Origin: Actinophytocola sp.
GTDB lineage: Bacteria > Actinomycetota > Actinomycetes > Mycobacteriales > Pseudonocardiaceae
Length of the DNA stretch: 64,000 nt
Assembly (NCBI GenBank): GCA_009377475.1
Contig: WHTY01000010.1
Coordinates: 16,548-80,547 of the forward strand
Direction: 5' to 3'
Shown one piece after another: positions 17,973-26,422 of this stretch. Below the pieces are notes generated by a model, which saw only the letters and a list, made by a program, of their open reading frames with translations, was not told the DNA's origin and ran no database searches. Position 1 is the first letter of the stretch, and the number at the start of each line of letters is the position of its first letter. A program made the translations under genes and the position numbers.

Positions 17973-18365
17973 GCCGTTTTCGCTGGACAACGATCCAGCA
18001 CCCGGATTTGTGCCCGAATCGCAAGGGAAATCGTGGGCGGCGGCGCAGAACGCCTCATACCTGGTGGAATCCCTCCACGCTCCGGAGCCCGCAGAGGGTA
18101 GCCCATAGCAGGTAGCCGCACGCAACAACTCAGGCGCCAGTGATACGCAAGTCACGTCGAGTTTACTTCTTTCGGGTCACGGTCCGCGAAATTCCCGCCC
18201 CACCCTCGTCGTGTCAGCTTGCCCTTGTTGCCCCTATCGTGATCCGATTTGAGCTGGTTAACCGCCGGTAGGTCGCCTCCCGGCGGTTCTATGTTGAGTC
18301 CGGCTCATGGCACCCTCGCTGCCTGAGCCGGTGGCCCTGGGACGTAAGACTTACGCTTGATTGGC

Positions 18366-18373
18366 GATATACG
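18366..18373 (+). promoter_or_regulatory. Candidate cei promoter region
   Basis: GATATACG resembles a -10 box about 40 nt before GTG 18415. The 13-bp palindrome at 18343-18355 sits where a -35 region or operator would be. Confidence 0.3.
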
Positions 18374-18414
18374 GGGCGTAAGTGGCTGGTCGGCTGGAGC
18401 GGAAGGACAGGCAA

Positions 18415-19095
18415 GTGTCATCGGGGATCGGGTTCTCAGGGCGAAAGTCGCGCCCATACCGCAAGCACCGTCCCCTGCCCGCCGTCGTCTTGCTCATCCT
18501 GCTCGGCGTCGCGTCGCTCTACGTCTGGTTCGCCGTGTTCGACGACGCGGACGACATCGACGAGGCCATCCGTTGCCACCCGCACGCGTCGGAGCCAGCA
18601 GGCGCGGACTACGTCTCGGTCGGCCACGACGCGCTGAACGACGTCACCCCGCTCCCGCCGAGCAAGGTCGCCGTGCAGGTGCTCAACGCGGGCGAGCTGC
18701 GCGGTGAGGCCGCGATCACCACCGCCGAGCTGCGGCAGCTCGGCTTCACCCAGGTGGCGGAACCGGCGAACGATCCCGCTTACCAGGACAAGACCGCGAA
18801 CTGCGAGGGCCAGATCCGGTTCGGCGACAACGGCGCCGCCGCCGCGCGCACGCTGAGCCTGATCGACACCTGCCTCGAGCTGGTCAACGACGGCCGCAAG
18901 GACGCGACGGTCGATCTCGCCATCGGCACCCAGTTCACCGACGTGATGCCGCGCAGCGAGGCCGTCGAGGTGTTTGACCAGCTCAGCACGTGGGCGAAGC
19001 GCAGCGCCGACCGGGGCAGCAGCGAGCTGGCCAGCAATGACGGGCCGAACATCGACCCAGAACTGCTGGCGGCGGCCCGGCCGGAAGCCTGCTGA
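18415..19095 (+). CDS. cei: Cell-envelope integrity protein (LytR-C domain)
   Basis: 226 residues, orthologue by synteny of Rv2700 (Cei). A basic cytoplasmic N-terminus (FSGRKSRPYRKHR) is followed by one transmembrane helix (VVLLILLGVASLYVWFAVF) and an exported domain. The exported part holds a LytR_C/CpsA-type module (KVAVQVLNAGELRGEAAITTAELRQLGF) and paired cysteines. In mycobacteria the protein supports envelope integrity. GTG 18415 is chosen because GGAAGGA precedes it by 7 nt; GTG 18382 would add 11 residues. It converges with suhB. Confidence 0.85.
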   Translation: MSSGIGFSGRKSRPYRKHRPLPAVVLLILLGVASLYVWFAVFDDADDIDEAIRCHPHASEPAGADYVSVGHDALNDVTPLPPSKVAVQVLNAGELRGEAAITTAELRQLGFTQVAEPANDPAYQDKTANCEGQIRFGDNGAAAARTLSLIDTCLELVNDGRKDATVDLAIGTQFTDVMPRSEAVEVFDQLSTWAKRSADRGSSELASNDGPNIDPELLAAARPEAC

Positions 19096-19120
19096 CCAGG
19101 CCAGCACCCTGTCGCGCGGC

Positions 19121-19939
19121 TTACACCTCGGCGACCCCGCAGTCGATCAGCGCCGCCCGCAGTGGGTCGGCGACCGTCGGCGCCGAAGCCAGGATGGCGT
19201 CCGCGCCCAGCTCGCTGTCGGTGCCGGGCAGCGACACGCGCGCGCCCGCCTCGGCCGCGATGAGCGCGCCCGCCGCCCAGTCCCAGCGGGACAGGCCATG
19301 CTCGCAGTAGGCGTCCACCCAGCCCGCCGCGACCGCGCACAGGTCGAGAGCGGAGGAGCCGCCGCGCCGGATGTCGCGCACCCTGCCCAGCATCGCAGCG
19401 ACCAGCCGCGCCTGCCGCTGCCTGCGCTCGGAGCGGTAAGCGAAGCCGGTCGCGAGGAGCGTGAGGTCGAGATTGTCCGGGCTGCCGCAGCGCAGCGGGA
19501 CGCCGTCGAGCCACGCGCCCGCGCCCGTGGTCCCGGTCCAGCGCCTGCCGCTGACCGGCTCCACGACCGCGCCGGCGACCGAGACGCCATCGATCTGCGC
19601 GGCCACCGAGACCGCGAACGCCGGGTAGCCGTAGAGGAAGTTCACGGTGCCGTCGATCGGGTCGACCACCCAGGTCACGCCGCCTGACCCACCGCCGGTC
19701 GCGCCGTTGCCCTCCTCCTCGCCGAGCACGGCGTCGCCGGGCCGCAGCTCAGCGAGCCGCGCGCGGATCAGCCGCTCGGACTCGGTGTCGGCGGCGGTCA
19801 CGACGTCGGTCGCGCTGCTCTTGGTCCCCACGTTCATCGCGCCGCCGCCTCGCAGGTCGGCGTGGCGCTCGCGCACCAGCGCGGCCGCGTCGGCGGCGAC
19901 GGTCTCGGCGATCTCGGTCAAGGTCCGTTCGTCTGTCAC
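19121..19939 (-). CDS. suhB: Inositol-1-monophosphatase family protein
   Basis: Mg2+-dependent phosphatase of the IMPase family, orthologue of Rv2701c (SuhB). It hydrolyses inositol-1-phosphate, feeding phosphatidylinositol and mycothiol synthesis. 272 residues. Metal-binding motifs are all seen: GDAVLGEEEG, WVVDPIDGTVNFLYG and CEHGLSRWDWAAGALI. The start is GTG 19939; the longer open frame upstream overlaps repeat DNA and has no family similarity. It is divergent from ppgK across a 307-bp repeat-rich gap. Confidence 0.92.
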   Translation of the reverse strand: MTDERTLTEIAETVAADAAALVRERHADLRGGGAMNVGTKSSATDVVTAADTESERLIRARLAELRPGDAVLGEEEGNGATGGGSGGVTWVVDPIDGTVNFLYGYPAFAVSVAAQIDGVSVAGAVVEPVSGRRWTGTTGAGAWLDGVPLRCGSPDNLDLTLLATGFAYRSERRQRQARLVAAMLGRVRDIRRGGSSALDLCAVAAGWVDAYCEHGLSRWDWAAGALIAAEAGARVSLPGTDSELGADAILASAPTVADPLRAALIDCGVAEV

Positions 19940-19973
19940 GACGCCATCCGACCACAGCCGCCGGAGGCCCTGC

Positions 19974-20049
19974 GGGCAGGGGCAGGGGCAGGGGCGAGCC
20001 CGAGGTGCCCTTCGGTACCGAATATGTACCCAAGGCCACCTTCGGCTCG
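19974..20049. repeat. Hexamer run followed by 55-bp palindromic element (copy 1)
   Basis: About 3.7 copies of GGGCAG (19974-19995) run into an imperfect inverted repeat at 19995-20049. Its 24-bp arms pair at 20 of 24 positions around CGAATAT. A second copy, about 85% identical over 55 bp, is at 62050-62104. It lies in the suhB-ppgK gap. Confidence 0.8.
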
Positions 20050-20075
20050 CGGTGACGCGGCGAACGACCCCCTGG

Positions 20076-20138
20076 GACGCGGGACTAGCGAAGCCCGACG
20101 CGGGACTCGCGGCACCGGGACGCGGGACTCGCGAAGCC
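20076..20138. repeat. 21-bp-period tandem repeat, family C, 3 copies
   Basis: Units at 20076-20095, 20097-20116 and 20119-20138 with core GACGCGGGACTCGCGAAGCC, spaced 21 and 22 bp. It shares GACTCGCG and period with the family B array at 14014-14089. Confidence 0.8.
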
Positions 20139-20197
20139 AACGCGGCCGGATTTCGGAATTGATACAGACACGACGCCGTACCCGGGCGGGAACCCTC

Positions 20198-20203
20198 TAG
20201 AGT
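20198..20203 (+). promoter_or_regulatory. ppgK: Candidate ppgK -10 box
   Basis: TAGAGT lies about 43 nt upstream of the ppgK ATG, leaving a short leader with an AGGAAGGGA ribosome site. No convincing -35 box. Confidence 0.35.
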
Positions 20204-20246
20204 CACACCATCGGCCCATGCATGACAGGAAGGGACTACCGTCCAG

Positions 20247-21005
20247 ATGACCTCCCTCGGCTTCGGTATCGACATCGGCGGCAGCGGCATCAAAGGCGCG
20301 CTCGTCGACCTCGCCACCGGCACCCTCGCCGGCGACCGCATGCGCATCCCGACTCCCCAGCCAGCGACGCCGGACGCCGTCGCCGATGTGGTCGCCGAGC
20401 TGGTCGAGACATTCGACTGGGCGGGTCCGGTCGGGGTGGCGCTGCCCAGCGTGGTGAAGCAGGGCGTCACGCAGACCGCGGCGAACGTCGACAAGGCATG
20501 GATCGGCACCGACGCGGATGAGCTGTTCGCCAAGCGGCTCGGCCGTGACGTCGATGACATCGGCGTGCTCAACGACGCCGACGCCGCCGGGATCGCGGAG
20601 GTTTATTTCGGCGACGAGCGCGCCGGCAAGGGCGTTGTGGCGTTCCTGACGTTCGGCACCGGGATCGGCAGCGCGCTGTTCGTCGACGGCACGCTCGTGC
20701 CCAACACCGAGTTCGGCCACATCGAGGTCGACGGCGTCGACGGCGAGACCCGCGCGGCGGCGTCGGCACGCGACAACGAGAATCTCGGCTATCCGGAATG
20801 GGCCGAACGAGTATCCCGTTATCTGACCGTGTTCGAAAATTTGCTGTGGCCGGATCTGATCGTCGTCGGCGGCGGCGTCAGCAAGAAATCCGAGAAGTGG
20901 GTGCCGCTACTGACCGTGCGCACCCCGATCGCGGTGGCCTCGTTGAAGAACCACGCGGGGATCGTCGGGGCTGCGGTGGCCGCCAACCAGGGCCTGGCAC
21001 GCTGA
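20247..21005 (+). CDS. ppgK: Polyphosphate glucokinase
   Basis: Phosphorylates glucose using polyphosphate or ATP. 252 residues, orthologue of Rv2702. ROK-type fold: phosphate 1 motif [15 protein letters not shown] at the N-terminus, catalytic Asp in [11 protein letters not shown], and the [11 protein letters not shown] phosphate 2 motif. The [17 protein letters not shown] stretch resembles the PpgK-specific region. It lacks the CxCGxxGC zinc motif of the other ROK proteins in the window, as expected. ATG 20247 has GGAAGGGA about 10 nt upstream. Confidence 0.94.
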   Translation: MTSLGFGIDIGGSGIKGALVDLATGTLAGDRMRIPTPQPATPDAVADVVAELVETFDWAGPVGVALPSVVKQGVTQTAANVDKAWIGTDADELFAKRLGRDVDDIGVLNDADAAGIAEVYFGDERAGKGVVAFLTFGTGIGSALFVDGTLVPNTEFGHIEVDGVDGETRAAASARDNENLGYPEWAERVSRYLTVFENLLWPDLIVVGGGVSKKSEKWVPLLTVRTPIAVASLKNHAGIVGAAVAANQGLAR

Positions 21006-21099
21006 CGGAGAGTAGAATCCTGCCTGGCGACGAGGCGCGTGTTCCAGTCCATTCGGGTGAGGTCGACAGGGTAGGATCGGTGGTGGCGATGATCGCTCC

Positions 21100-21128
21100 G
21101 GAACCGAATCCGGCTTCCTCGTTACAAT
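21100..21128 (+). promoter_or_regulatory. sigA: sigA promoter with an ECF-like and a housekeeping -10
   Basis: GGAAC (21100-21104), 16 nt, then GTT (21121-21123) fits the GGAAY...GTT pattern of SigR/SigH/SigE-type promoters. The same -10 area also contains TACAAT (21123-21128). The leader to GTG 21250 is then about 115 nt. A further TAGGAT is at 21072-21077. Confidence 0.5.
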
Positions 21129-21249
21129 GGAACACGGCCCCCGCTTCGGGCGCACGAAACCGCAGGCAGGAGCCTTAACCCCGAAACTTAAGGCAGCTGA
21201 GGTCGTTAATCCTCGGCGTAGCAGATTCACGAGCTGCGAAAGGGCATAC

Positions 21250-22581
21250 GTGGCAGCCGCAAACACTGCAACCCGGCACGGGTCCAAGGCAGGGAAGACA
21301 GAGCGCGCCGACGACACGACCGACGCGGCGTCGGTCGCCGAGGAGGAGTCAGCTCCGGCAACGGCCAAGGGTCGCAAGGGCGGCGCGAAGGCGGCAGGCA
21401 AGAAGAAAGCCGGCAAAAAAACCGGCACTGTCGCCGACGCCGCCGAGGCCATCGAGGCAGCCGCCGATGAGAAGGACTCCCCCGACCTCGCTGATCTGGA
21501 GGCGGTCGAAGTCGACGTCGTCGACGCGACCGTGACCGAAGAACTTGAGGAGGCCGCCGAGCAGAAGCCGGCGGGCAAGACCAAGGTCGACGGCGACTTC
21601 GTCTGGGACGAGGAGGAGTCGGAGGCGTTGCGGCAGGCCCGCAAGGACGCCGAGCTGACCGCTTCGGCGGACTCGGTCCGGGCCTACCTCAAGCAGATCG
21701 GCAAGGTCGCGCTACTCAACGCCGCCGAGGAGGTCGACCTCGCCAAGCGGATCGAGGCCGGTCTTTACGCCTCGGAGCGGCTGCGGGCCGCCGAGGAGGA
21801 CGGCGAGAAGCTCGCCACCCAGATGCGGCGTGACCTGCGCTGGATCGTGCGTGACGGCGAGCGCGCCAAGAACCACCTGCTTGAGGCCAACCTCCGGCTG
21901 GTCGTCTCGCTCGCCAAGCGCTACACCGGGCGCGGCATGGCCTTCCTTGACCTGATCCAGGAAGGCAACCTCGGCCTGATCCGCGCGGTGGAGAAGTTCG
22001 ACTACACCAAGGGCTACAAGTTCTCGACGTACGCGACGTGGTGGATCCGGCAGGCGATCACCCGCGCGATGGCCGACCAGGCGCGCACCATCCGTATACC
22101 GGTGCACATGGTCGAGGTCATCAACAAGCTCGGCCGTATCCAGCGTGAGCTGCTGCAGGACCTCGGTCGCGAGCCCACCCCAGAGGAGCTCGCGAAGGAG
22201 ATGGACATCTCCCCGGAGAAGGTCCTCGAGATCCAGCAGTACGCCCGCGAGCCGATCTCGCTCGACCAGACCATCGGCGACGAGGGCGACTCGCAGCTCG
22301 GCGACTTCATCGAGGACTCCGAGGCGGTCGTCGCGGTCGACGCGGTGTCGTTCACGCTGCTGCAGGACCAGCTCCAGTCGGTGTTGCAGACGCTCTCCGA
22401 GCGCGAGGCCGGTGTGGTCCGGCTGCGGTTCGGCCTCACCGACGGCCAGCCGCGCACGCTGGACGAGATCGGCCAGGTCTACGGCGTCACGCGGGAACGG
22501 ATTCGGCAGATCGAGTCGAAGACGATGTCCAAACTGCGCCATCCGTCCCGTTCGCAGGTGCTCCGGGACTACCTCGACTGA
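21250..22581 (+). CDS. sigA: Principal RNA polymerase sigma factor (RpoD/HrdB type)
   Basis: 443-residue group 1 sigma factor. The N-terminal 130 residues are Lys/Ala/Glu-rich, typical of actinobacterial SigA/HrdB. Region 1.2 begins at [31 protein letters not shown]. Region 2 has [38 protein letters not shown] and the -10 recognition helix [13 protein letters not shown]. Region 3 and region 4 follow, with the helix-turn-helix [23 protein letters not shown] 21250 is 6 nt after GAAAGGG; the in-frame ATG at 21127 would lie on the -10 box. Follows ppgK as in M. tuberculosis. Confidence 0.95.
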   Translation: MAAANTATRHGSKAGKTERADDTTDAASVAEEESAPATAKGRKGGAKAAGKKKAGKKTGTVADAAEAIEAAADEKDSPDLADLEAVEVDVVDATVTEELEEAAEQKPAGKTKVDGDFVWDEEESEALRQARKDAELTASADSVRAYLKQIGKVALLNAAEEVDLAKRIEAGLYASERLRAAEEDGEKLATQMRRDLRWIVRDGERAKNHLLEANLRLVVSLAKRYTGRGMAFLDLIQEGNLGLIRAVEKFDYTKGYKFSTYATWWIRQAITRAMADQARTIRIPVHMVEVINKLGRIQRELLQDLGREPTPEELAKEMDISPEKVLEIQQYAREPISLDQTIGDEGDSQLGDFIEDSEAVVAVDAVSFTLLQDQLQSVLQTLSEREAGVVRLRFGLTDGQPRTLDEIGQVYGVTRERIRQIESKTMSKLRHPSRSQVLRDYLD

Positions 22582-22603
22582 GTCTGGTTCGCCCAGCTTC
22601 GTC

Positions 22604-22677
22604 ATGCCGTCCGGTTGGCCCGATTGGCGTACTGAATCCTCTTGGATGCGGTACCTGTGGGTCATCACGGACGGCAT
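22604..22677 (+). terminator. Long-range 10-bp inverted repeat after sigA
   Basis: ATGCCGTCCG (22604-22613) and its complement (22668-22677) bracket 54 nt in the 187-bp gap 22582-22768. It may be a weak terminator or a structured 3' end. Nothing else is seen in the gap. Confidence 0.3.
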
Positions 22678-22768
22678 TTACTAACCCACCCGCACTAATA
22701 CTTGACCCCGTGTTGTTCCTCTCGCTACACAGGAGGGCACACTAAGTCGCACCGGGGATGGGTGAAGG

Positions 22769-24877
22769 GTGAAGCAGTCACGCCAGCGTGGCACGTCGTC
22801 TGACTACGTCAGGTACGAGACGGTTCTCGACCACCCCCGAAGCGAGCTGTGGGAGCTGCTCAGCAGGCCGGAGCTGTACCCACGCTTCTTCCGGGGACTG
22901 AGCGTCTGCACCAAGATCCCGCCGGCCAATCCCGACAAGACCACCGAATACACCGTCCGCGTGACCCGGCCGGGGCACGGCGCGACCGACCTGCGGCTGC
23001 GCACGGTGACGCGGCGCAAGCACGAGAAGTTCGTGCTCGCACCGGTCCCGGAGAGCGGCAAGTGGATCTCACTGACGCTCAGCGACGCGCGCCCAGGCCG
23101 GACCAAGGTCGCGTTCGTGATGTCCACGCCGATCGGGCTGCCCGCCGAGTTCACGCCCCGCAAGTCAGCGCTGCGCGACTGGGCGCAGCAGGGGCTCGAT
23201 CGCGTGTCGCGGTACCTCGGACGCGCTCCCGACCAGCCGGTGACCCACCCGGACGCCGGGGCCGCCCGAGTCACGATCGCGCGCACCCTTGTGACATCCG
23301 GCATCCTCAAGCCAATGCGGCCCGACGTCGGCGTGCGGCAGCTCACCCTGCTGAACCGGTGGGGTTTCAACCTGGTCGGCGGCTACGCGCAGGCCGCCGC
23401 ACGCGACCCGCGCGTACCCGCGCTGCTCGACGAGCACGAGCCGCGCACGTTCGCCGAGATGTGGCAGCGCGCGCAGCGGCTGGCGTCCGGTCTCGTCGAG
23501 CGCGGCATCGGCCCGCGCACCACCGTGGCGGTGATGGCGCGCAACCACGGCGCGATGGTCGAGTGCATGACGGCGTGCGGTATCATCGGCGCGACGCTGA
23601 TCCTGCTCAACACCGGGCTGTCCAGCAGGCAGATCGAGGACATCGCCGAAACGCACGAGCTGCACACGCTGTTCGTCGACGACGAGTTCTCCCCGCTGGT
23701 GCAGTACCTGCCGGAGCAGGTGGACCAGATCAGCACGACGCCGGGCGGCACGGTCACGCGGCACGAGACGATGCACGAGATCATCGCAAGCGCGCCGGAA
23801 CGCACCCTCAGCCCGCCGCGACAGCAGGGCAGGCTGGTGGTGCTCACCTCGGGCACCGGGGGCACGCCGAAGGGCGCCAAACGCCCCGCGGCGAAGGGCT
23901 GGAGCACGATCGCGGCGATCCTGTCGCGGCTGCCGCTGCGCACGGGCGAGCGGATGCTGATCGCCGCGCCCATCTTCCACAGTTGGGGCCTGGCGACGTT
24001 GCAGCTCAGCACCTCGCTGCGGGCGACGGTCATCCTGCAGGACCGGTTCGACGCCGAGGCGTGCCTGCGCGCGATCTCGGAGCACCGCGCCACGACGTTG
24101 GTCGCGGTGCCGATCATGCTGCAACGCATCCTCAACCTGCCGCCCGAGGTCAGGGACGCCTACGACACGTCGAGCTTGCGCGTCGCCGCGAGCAGCGGCT
24201 CGGTGCTGCCCGGACCGCTCGTCACCGGGTTCATGGACGTCTTCGGCGACATCCTCTACAACTTCTACGGCTCAACCGAGGTGTCGCAGGCGACCGTGGC
24301 GACCCCCGCCGACCTGCGGGCGGCGCCCACCACGGCGGGACATCCCGCGCTCGGCACGCAGGTCGCGATCCTCGACCAGGACGGGCTGCCGGTGCCGCGG
24401 GGTTCGGTCGGCCGGATCTTCGTCGGCAACGAGATGCTGTTCGACGGCTACACCGACGGCAACTCCGCCGAGATCAAGGACACCTACATGGACACCGGCG
24501 ACCTCGGCTACCTCGACGCCGACGGCAGGCTGTTCGTCTCCGGCCGCGACGACGAGATGATCATCTCCGGCGGGGAGAACGTGTTCCCGCGCCCGGTCGA
24601 GGAGGCCCTGGCAGCGCTGCCGCAGGTCAGCGAGGTGGCCGTTGTCGGGGTGCCGGACGACGAGTACGGTCAGCGCCTCGCCGCGTTCATCGTGCCGAGG
24701 ACGGGCGCCCGGCTCGACCCCGCGATGGTGCGTTCCTACATCCACCACCGGCTGAGCCGGTTCTCCGTGCCTCGCGACGTGACGTTCCTGACCCGGCTGC
24801 CGCGCAACACCACCGGCAAGATCCTCAAGCGGCTGCTGGTGGATCGCAGCGGCAGGCCGCCGGAACTGACCGCCTGA
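22769..24877 (+). CDS. SRPBCC domain-AMP-dependent ligase (acyl-CoA synthetase) fusion
   Basis: 702 residues. Residues 1-145 form an SRPBCC/polyketide-cyclase-like lipid-binding domain (YVRYETVLDHPRSELWELL, FVMSTPIGLPAEFTPRKSALRDW). The remainder is an adenylate-forming ligase: P-loop VVLTSGTGGTPKGAKR, YNFYGSTEVSQATVA, YMDTGDLGYLDADGRLFVSGRDDE, and the C-terminal lysine in RNTTGKILKR. It should activate a fatty or other carboxylic acid to the acyl-CoA via acyl-AMP. The fused domain could deliver or hold the hydrophobic acid. GTG 22769 is preceded by GGTGAAGG. Stands alone, converging with the EamA gene. Confidence 0.88.
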   Translation: MKQSRQRGTSSDYVRYETVLDHPRSELWELLSRPELYPRFFRGLSVCTKIPPANPDKTTEYTVRVTRPGHGATDLRLRTVTRRKHEKFVLAPVPESGKWISLTLSDARPGRTKVAFVMSTPIGLPAEFTPRKSALRDWAQQGLDRVSRYLGRAPDQPVTHPDAGAARVTIARTLVTSGILKPMRPDVGVRQLTLLNRWGFNLVGGYAQAAARDPRVPALLDEHEPRTFAEMWQRAQRLASGLVERGIGPRTTVAVMARNHGAMVECMTACGIIGATLILLNTGLSSRQIEDIAETHELHTLFVDDEFSPLVQYLPEQVDQISTTPGGTVTRHETMHEIIASAPERTLSPPRQQGRLVVLTSGTGGTPKGAKRPAAKGWSTIAAILSRLPLRTGERMLIAAPIFHSWGLATLQLSTSLRATVILQDRFDAEACLRAISEHRATTLVAVPIMLQRILNLPPEVRDAYDTSSLRVAASSGSVLPGPLVTGFMDVFGDILYNFYGSTEVSQATVATPADLRAAPTTAGHPALGTQVAILDQDGLPVPRGSVGRIFVGNEMLFDGYTDGNSAEIKDTYMDTGDLGYLDADGRLFVSGRDDEMIISGGENVFPRPVEEALAALPQVSEVAVVGVPDDEYGQRLAAFIVPRTGARLDPAMVRSYIHHRLSRFSVPRDVTFLTRLPRNTTGKILKRLLVDRSGRPPELTA

Positions 24878-24934
24878 ACGGTGCGTAGCGGCGCTTGGCG
24901 TCCCCGGAACCACCCCCTTTGTCGCCCGCGAGGC

Positions 24935-25831
24935 TTACGGCGGCTCCTGGGGCGACTCAGCAGTCCGCTGGCCGTCCTCGCGGGACCGCAGCGCCACACC
25001 GATGACGACGGCGAGGATGCCCAGCGCCTCCATGCCGGTCGGCACCTGCGCGAGCACGAGGAGCCCGATCACGGTCGCCGTCACCGGCAGCAGCGCCAGC
25101 AGGAGCGCGAACGAGGCGCGACCCACCTTGCGAAGCACGAACTGGTCCAGGGTGTAGGGCACCACCGTGGAGAGCACGCCGACACCGACGCCGAGCACCA
25201 ACAGGTCCGGCGAGCCCCACACTCCCCCGGTGCCGAGCGCGAGCGGCGAGAGCACCACGGTGGCGACCGCGAAGCCGACGGCGAGGCTGTCGAAGCCCGA
25301 CACGCCGGTGTCGGCGAGCGCGACCCGGTTGCCGAGCACGATGTAGCCCGCCCAGGCCGCCGCTGCCGCGAGCGCGAACGCCACGCCGAGGGGTTCGCCC
25401 GCGAGCTGGACGTCGGCGATGAGCACCACGCCGAGCGCCACCATCAGCAGCGCGGCGATGTCACGCCGGGTCCGGGAGCCGAACGCGGCGACCACCACCG
25501 GCCCGACGAACTCAAGGGCGACCGCCGTGCCGAGCGGCAGCCGCGCGATCGCCTCGTAGAAGACCACGTTCATGCCCGCCGTCACGGTGCCGAACGCGCC
25601 CGCGAGCAGCAGCGCCTTGCCGCGCCACGCCGCGCGCGGTGGTCTGCGCCACGCCAGCAGCACCAGCGCGGCGCCGAGGCACCGCAGCCAGGCAACGCCG
25701 GATGGGGTGGCGTCGTCGAAAAGCCATACCGCCATCGCCGCGCCGACGTACATCGACGTTCCGCTGATGGCGAACAACACCGGGGCCGGCGCCTGCGCCA
25801 GCCGGGGAGCAACACGCGATCCAATCACCAT
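24935..25831 (-). CDS. EamA/RhtA-type drug/metabolite transporter
   Basis: 298-residue inner-membrane exporter of the DMT superfamily with two EamA repeats and about ten transmembrane helices. The RhtA-like pattern is clear: GTAVALEFVGPVVVAAFGSRTRRD at the end of repeat 1 and STVVPYTLDQFVLRKVGRASFALLLALLPV in repeat 2. RhtA relatives export threonine/homoserine and amino acid analogues; the substrate here is unknown. Polar C-terminal tail (REDGQRTAESPQEPP). ATG 25831 has no clear ribosome site. Confidence 0.88.
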   Translation of the reverse strand: MVIGSRVAPRLAQAPAPVLFAISGTSMYVGAAMAVWLFDDATPSGVAWLRCLGAALVLLAWRRPPRAAWRGKALLLAGAFGTVTAGMNVVFYEAIARLPLGTAVALEFVGPVVVAAFGSRTRRDIAALLMVALGVVLIADVQLAGEPLGVAFALAAAAAWAGYIVLGNRVALADTGVSGFDSLAVGFAVATVVLSPLALGTGGVWGSPDLLVLGVGVGVLSTVVPYTLDQFVLRKVGRASFALLLALLPVTATVIGLLVLAQVPTGMEALGILAVVIGVALRSREDGQRTAESPQEPP

Positions 25832-26048
25832 GCCATCGTGCCTGACGTGCGCAAACGAGTTTCATGGCGGTCGGCTGTACCGATCGTGATCTACGGCTGC
25901 GACATCCGGACGAATTCGGCGTGACTGACATCCCAGCTTGGCGGGAACACTTGCAGTGGCGGAATCGTCTGCAACAGTAGAAGCAACGCATGACGGCGTT
26001 GAATCGAGTGGCATCGGGCTCACGATGCTGGGACGGAGGGAGACTCCA

Positions 26049-26237
26049 ATGAGCGCAACGCTCACCCGCCCCGAGTTGACCAAGGCGGACCGCTGCGACC
26101 GCTGCAGCGCGGCGGCACAGGTCCGTGCGATCCTGCCCACCGGTGGTGAACTGCTCTTCTGCGGTCACCACGCCCGCCAGCACGAGAACAGGCTCAAGGA
26201 GCTTGAGGCCGAGATCCAACGCGACGAGACCGAGTGA
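26049..26237 (+). CDS. DUF7455 small Cys/His protein
   Basis: 62 residues. It has the pattern DRCDRCSAAAQVRAILPTGGELLFCGHHARQH, a four-ligand Cys/His knuckle, and then a charged helix. This matches the short actinobacterial zinc-ribbon family (Rv2708c-like) found near sigA/sigB. ATG 26049 has GGAGGGAG 6-10 nt upstream; longer frames to 25938 lack support. Function unknown. A 12-bp-stem terminator follows 25 nt after the stop. Confidence 0.85.
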   Translation: MSATLTRPELTKADRCDRCSAAAQVRAILPTGGELLFCGHHARQHENRLKELEAEIQRDETE

Positions 26238-26262
26238 GACGTAGCTCGACCCCGTAGACGCT

Positions 26263-26296
26263 CTCGGGCGGGAATCCAGCCGGGTTCCCGCCCGAG
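26263..26296 (+). terminator. 12-bp hairpin terminator after the DUF7455 gene
   Basis: CTCGGGCGGGAA (26263-26274) pairs with 26285-26296 around a 10-nt loop. No T tract follows. Confidence 0.7.
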
Positions 26297-26333
26297 GTGT
26301 ATCTAGGGCAGGAGCCGCCGACGCCACGTGAGA

Positions 26334-26389
26334 AGTTGATCTGAAGACAGTTGGGTCGTCATAGCGACCACAACGTCTTCAGATCAACT
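26334..26389. terminator. 56-nt near-perfect hairpin, GTTGATCT type
   Basis: A 15-bp outer stem (26334-26348 with 26375-26389) is extended by 4-bp and 5-bp inner stems separated by single-base bulges, with a 6-nt loop. It lies between the DUF7455 gene and the convergent ROK gene (stop 26423). Its end AGTTGATCT recurs at the ends of the element at 62115-62204. Confidence 0.7.
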
Positions 26390-26422
26390 ACGCCACGCAG
26401 GAGCCTGACGACACGCGGTGCC

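Noticed and set aside
18260..18288. Small RNA or terminator in the DUF4193-cei gap
   Set aside because: Only a 9-bp stem with an 11-nt loop; no promoter or conserved RNA family is recognisable.
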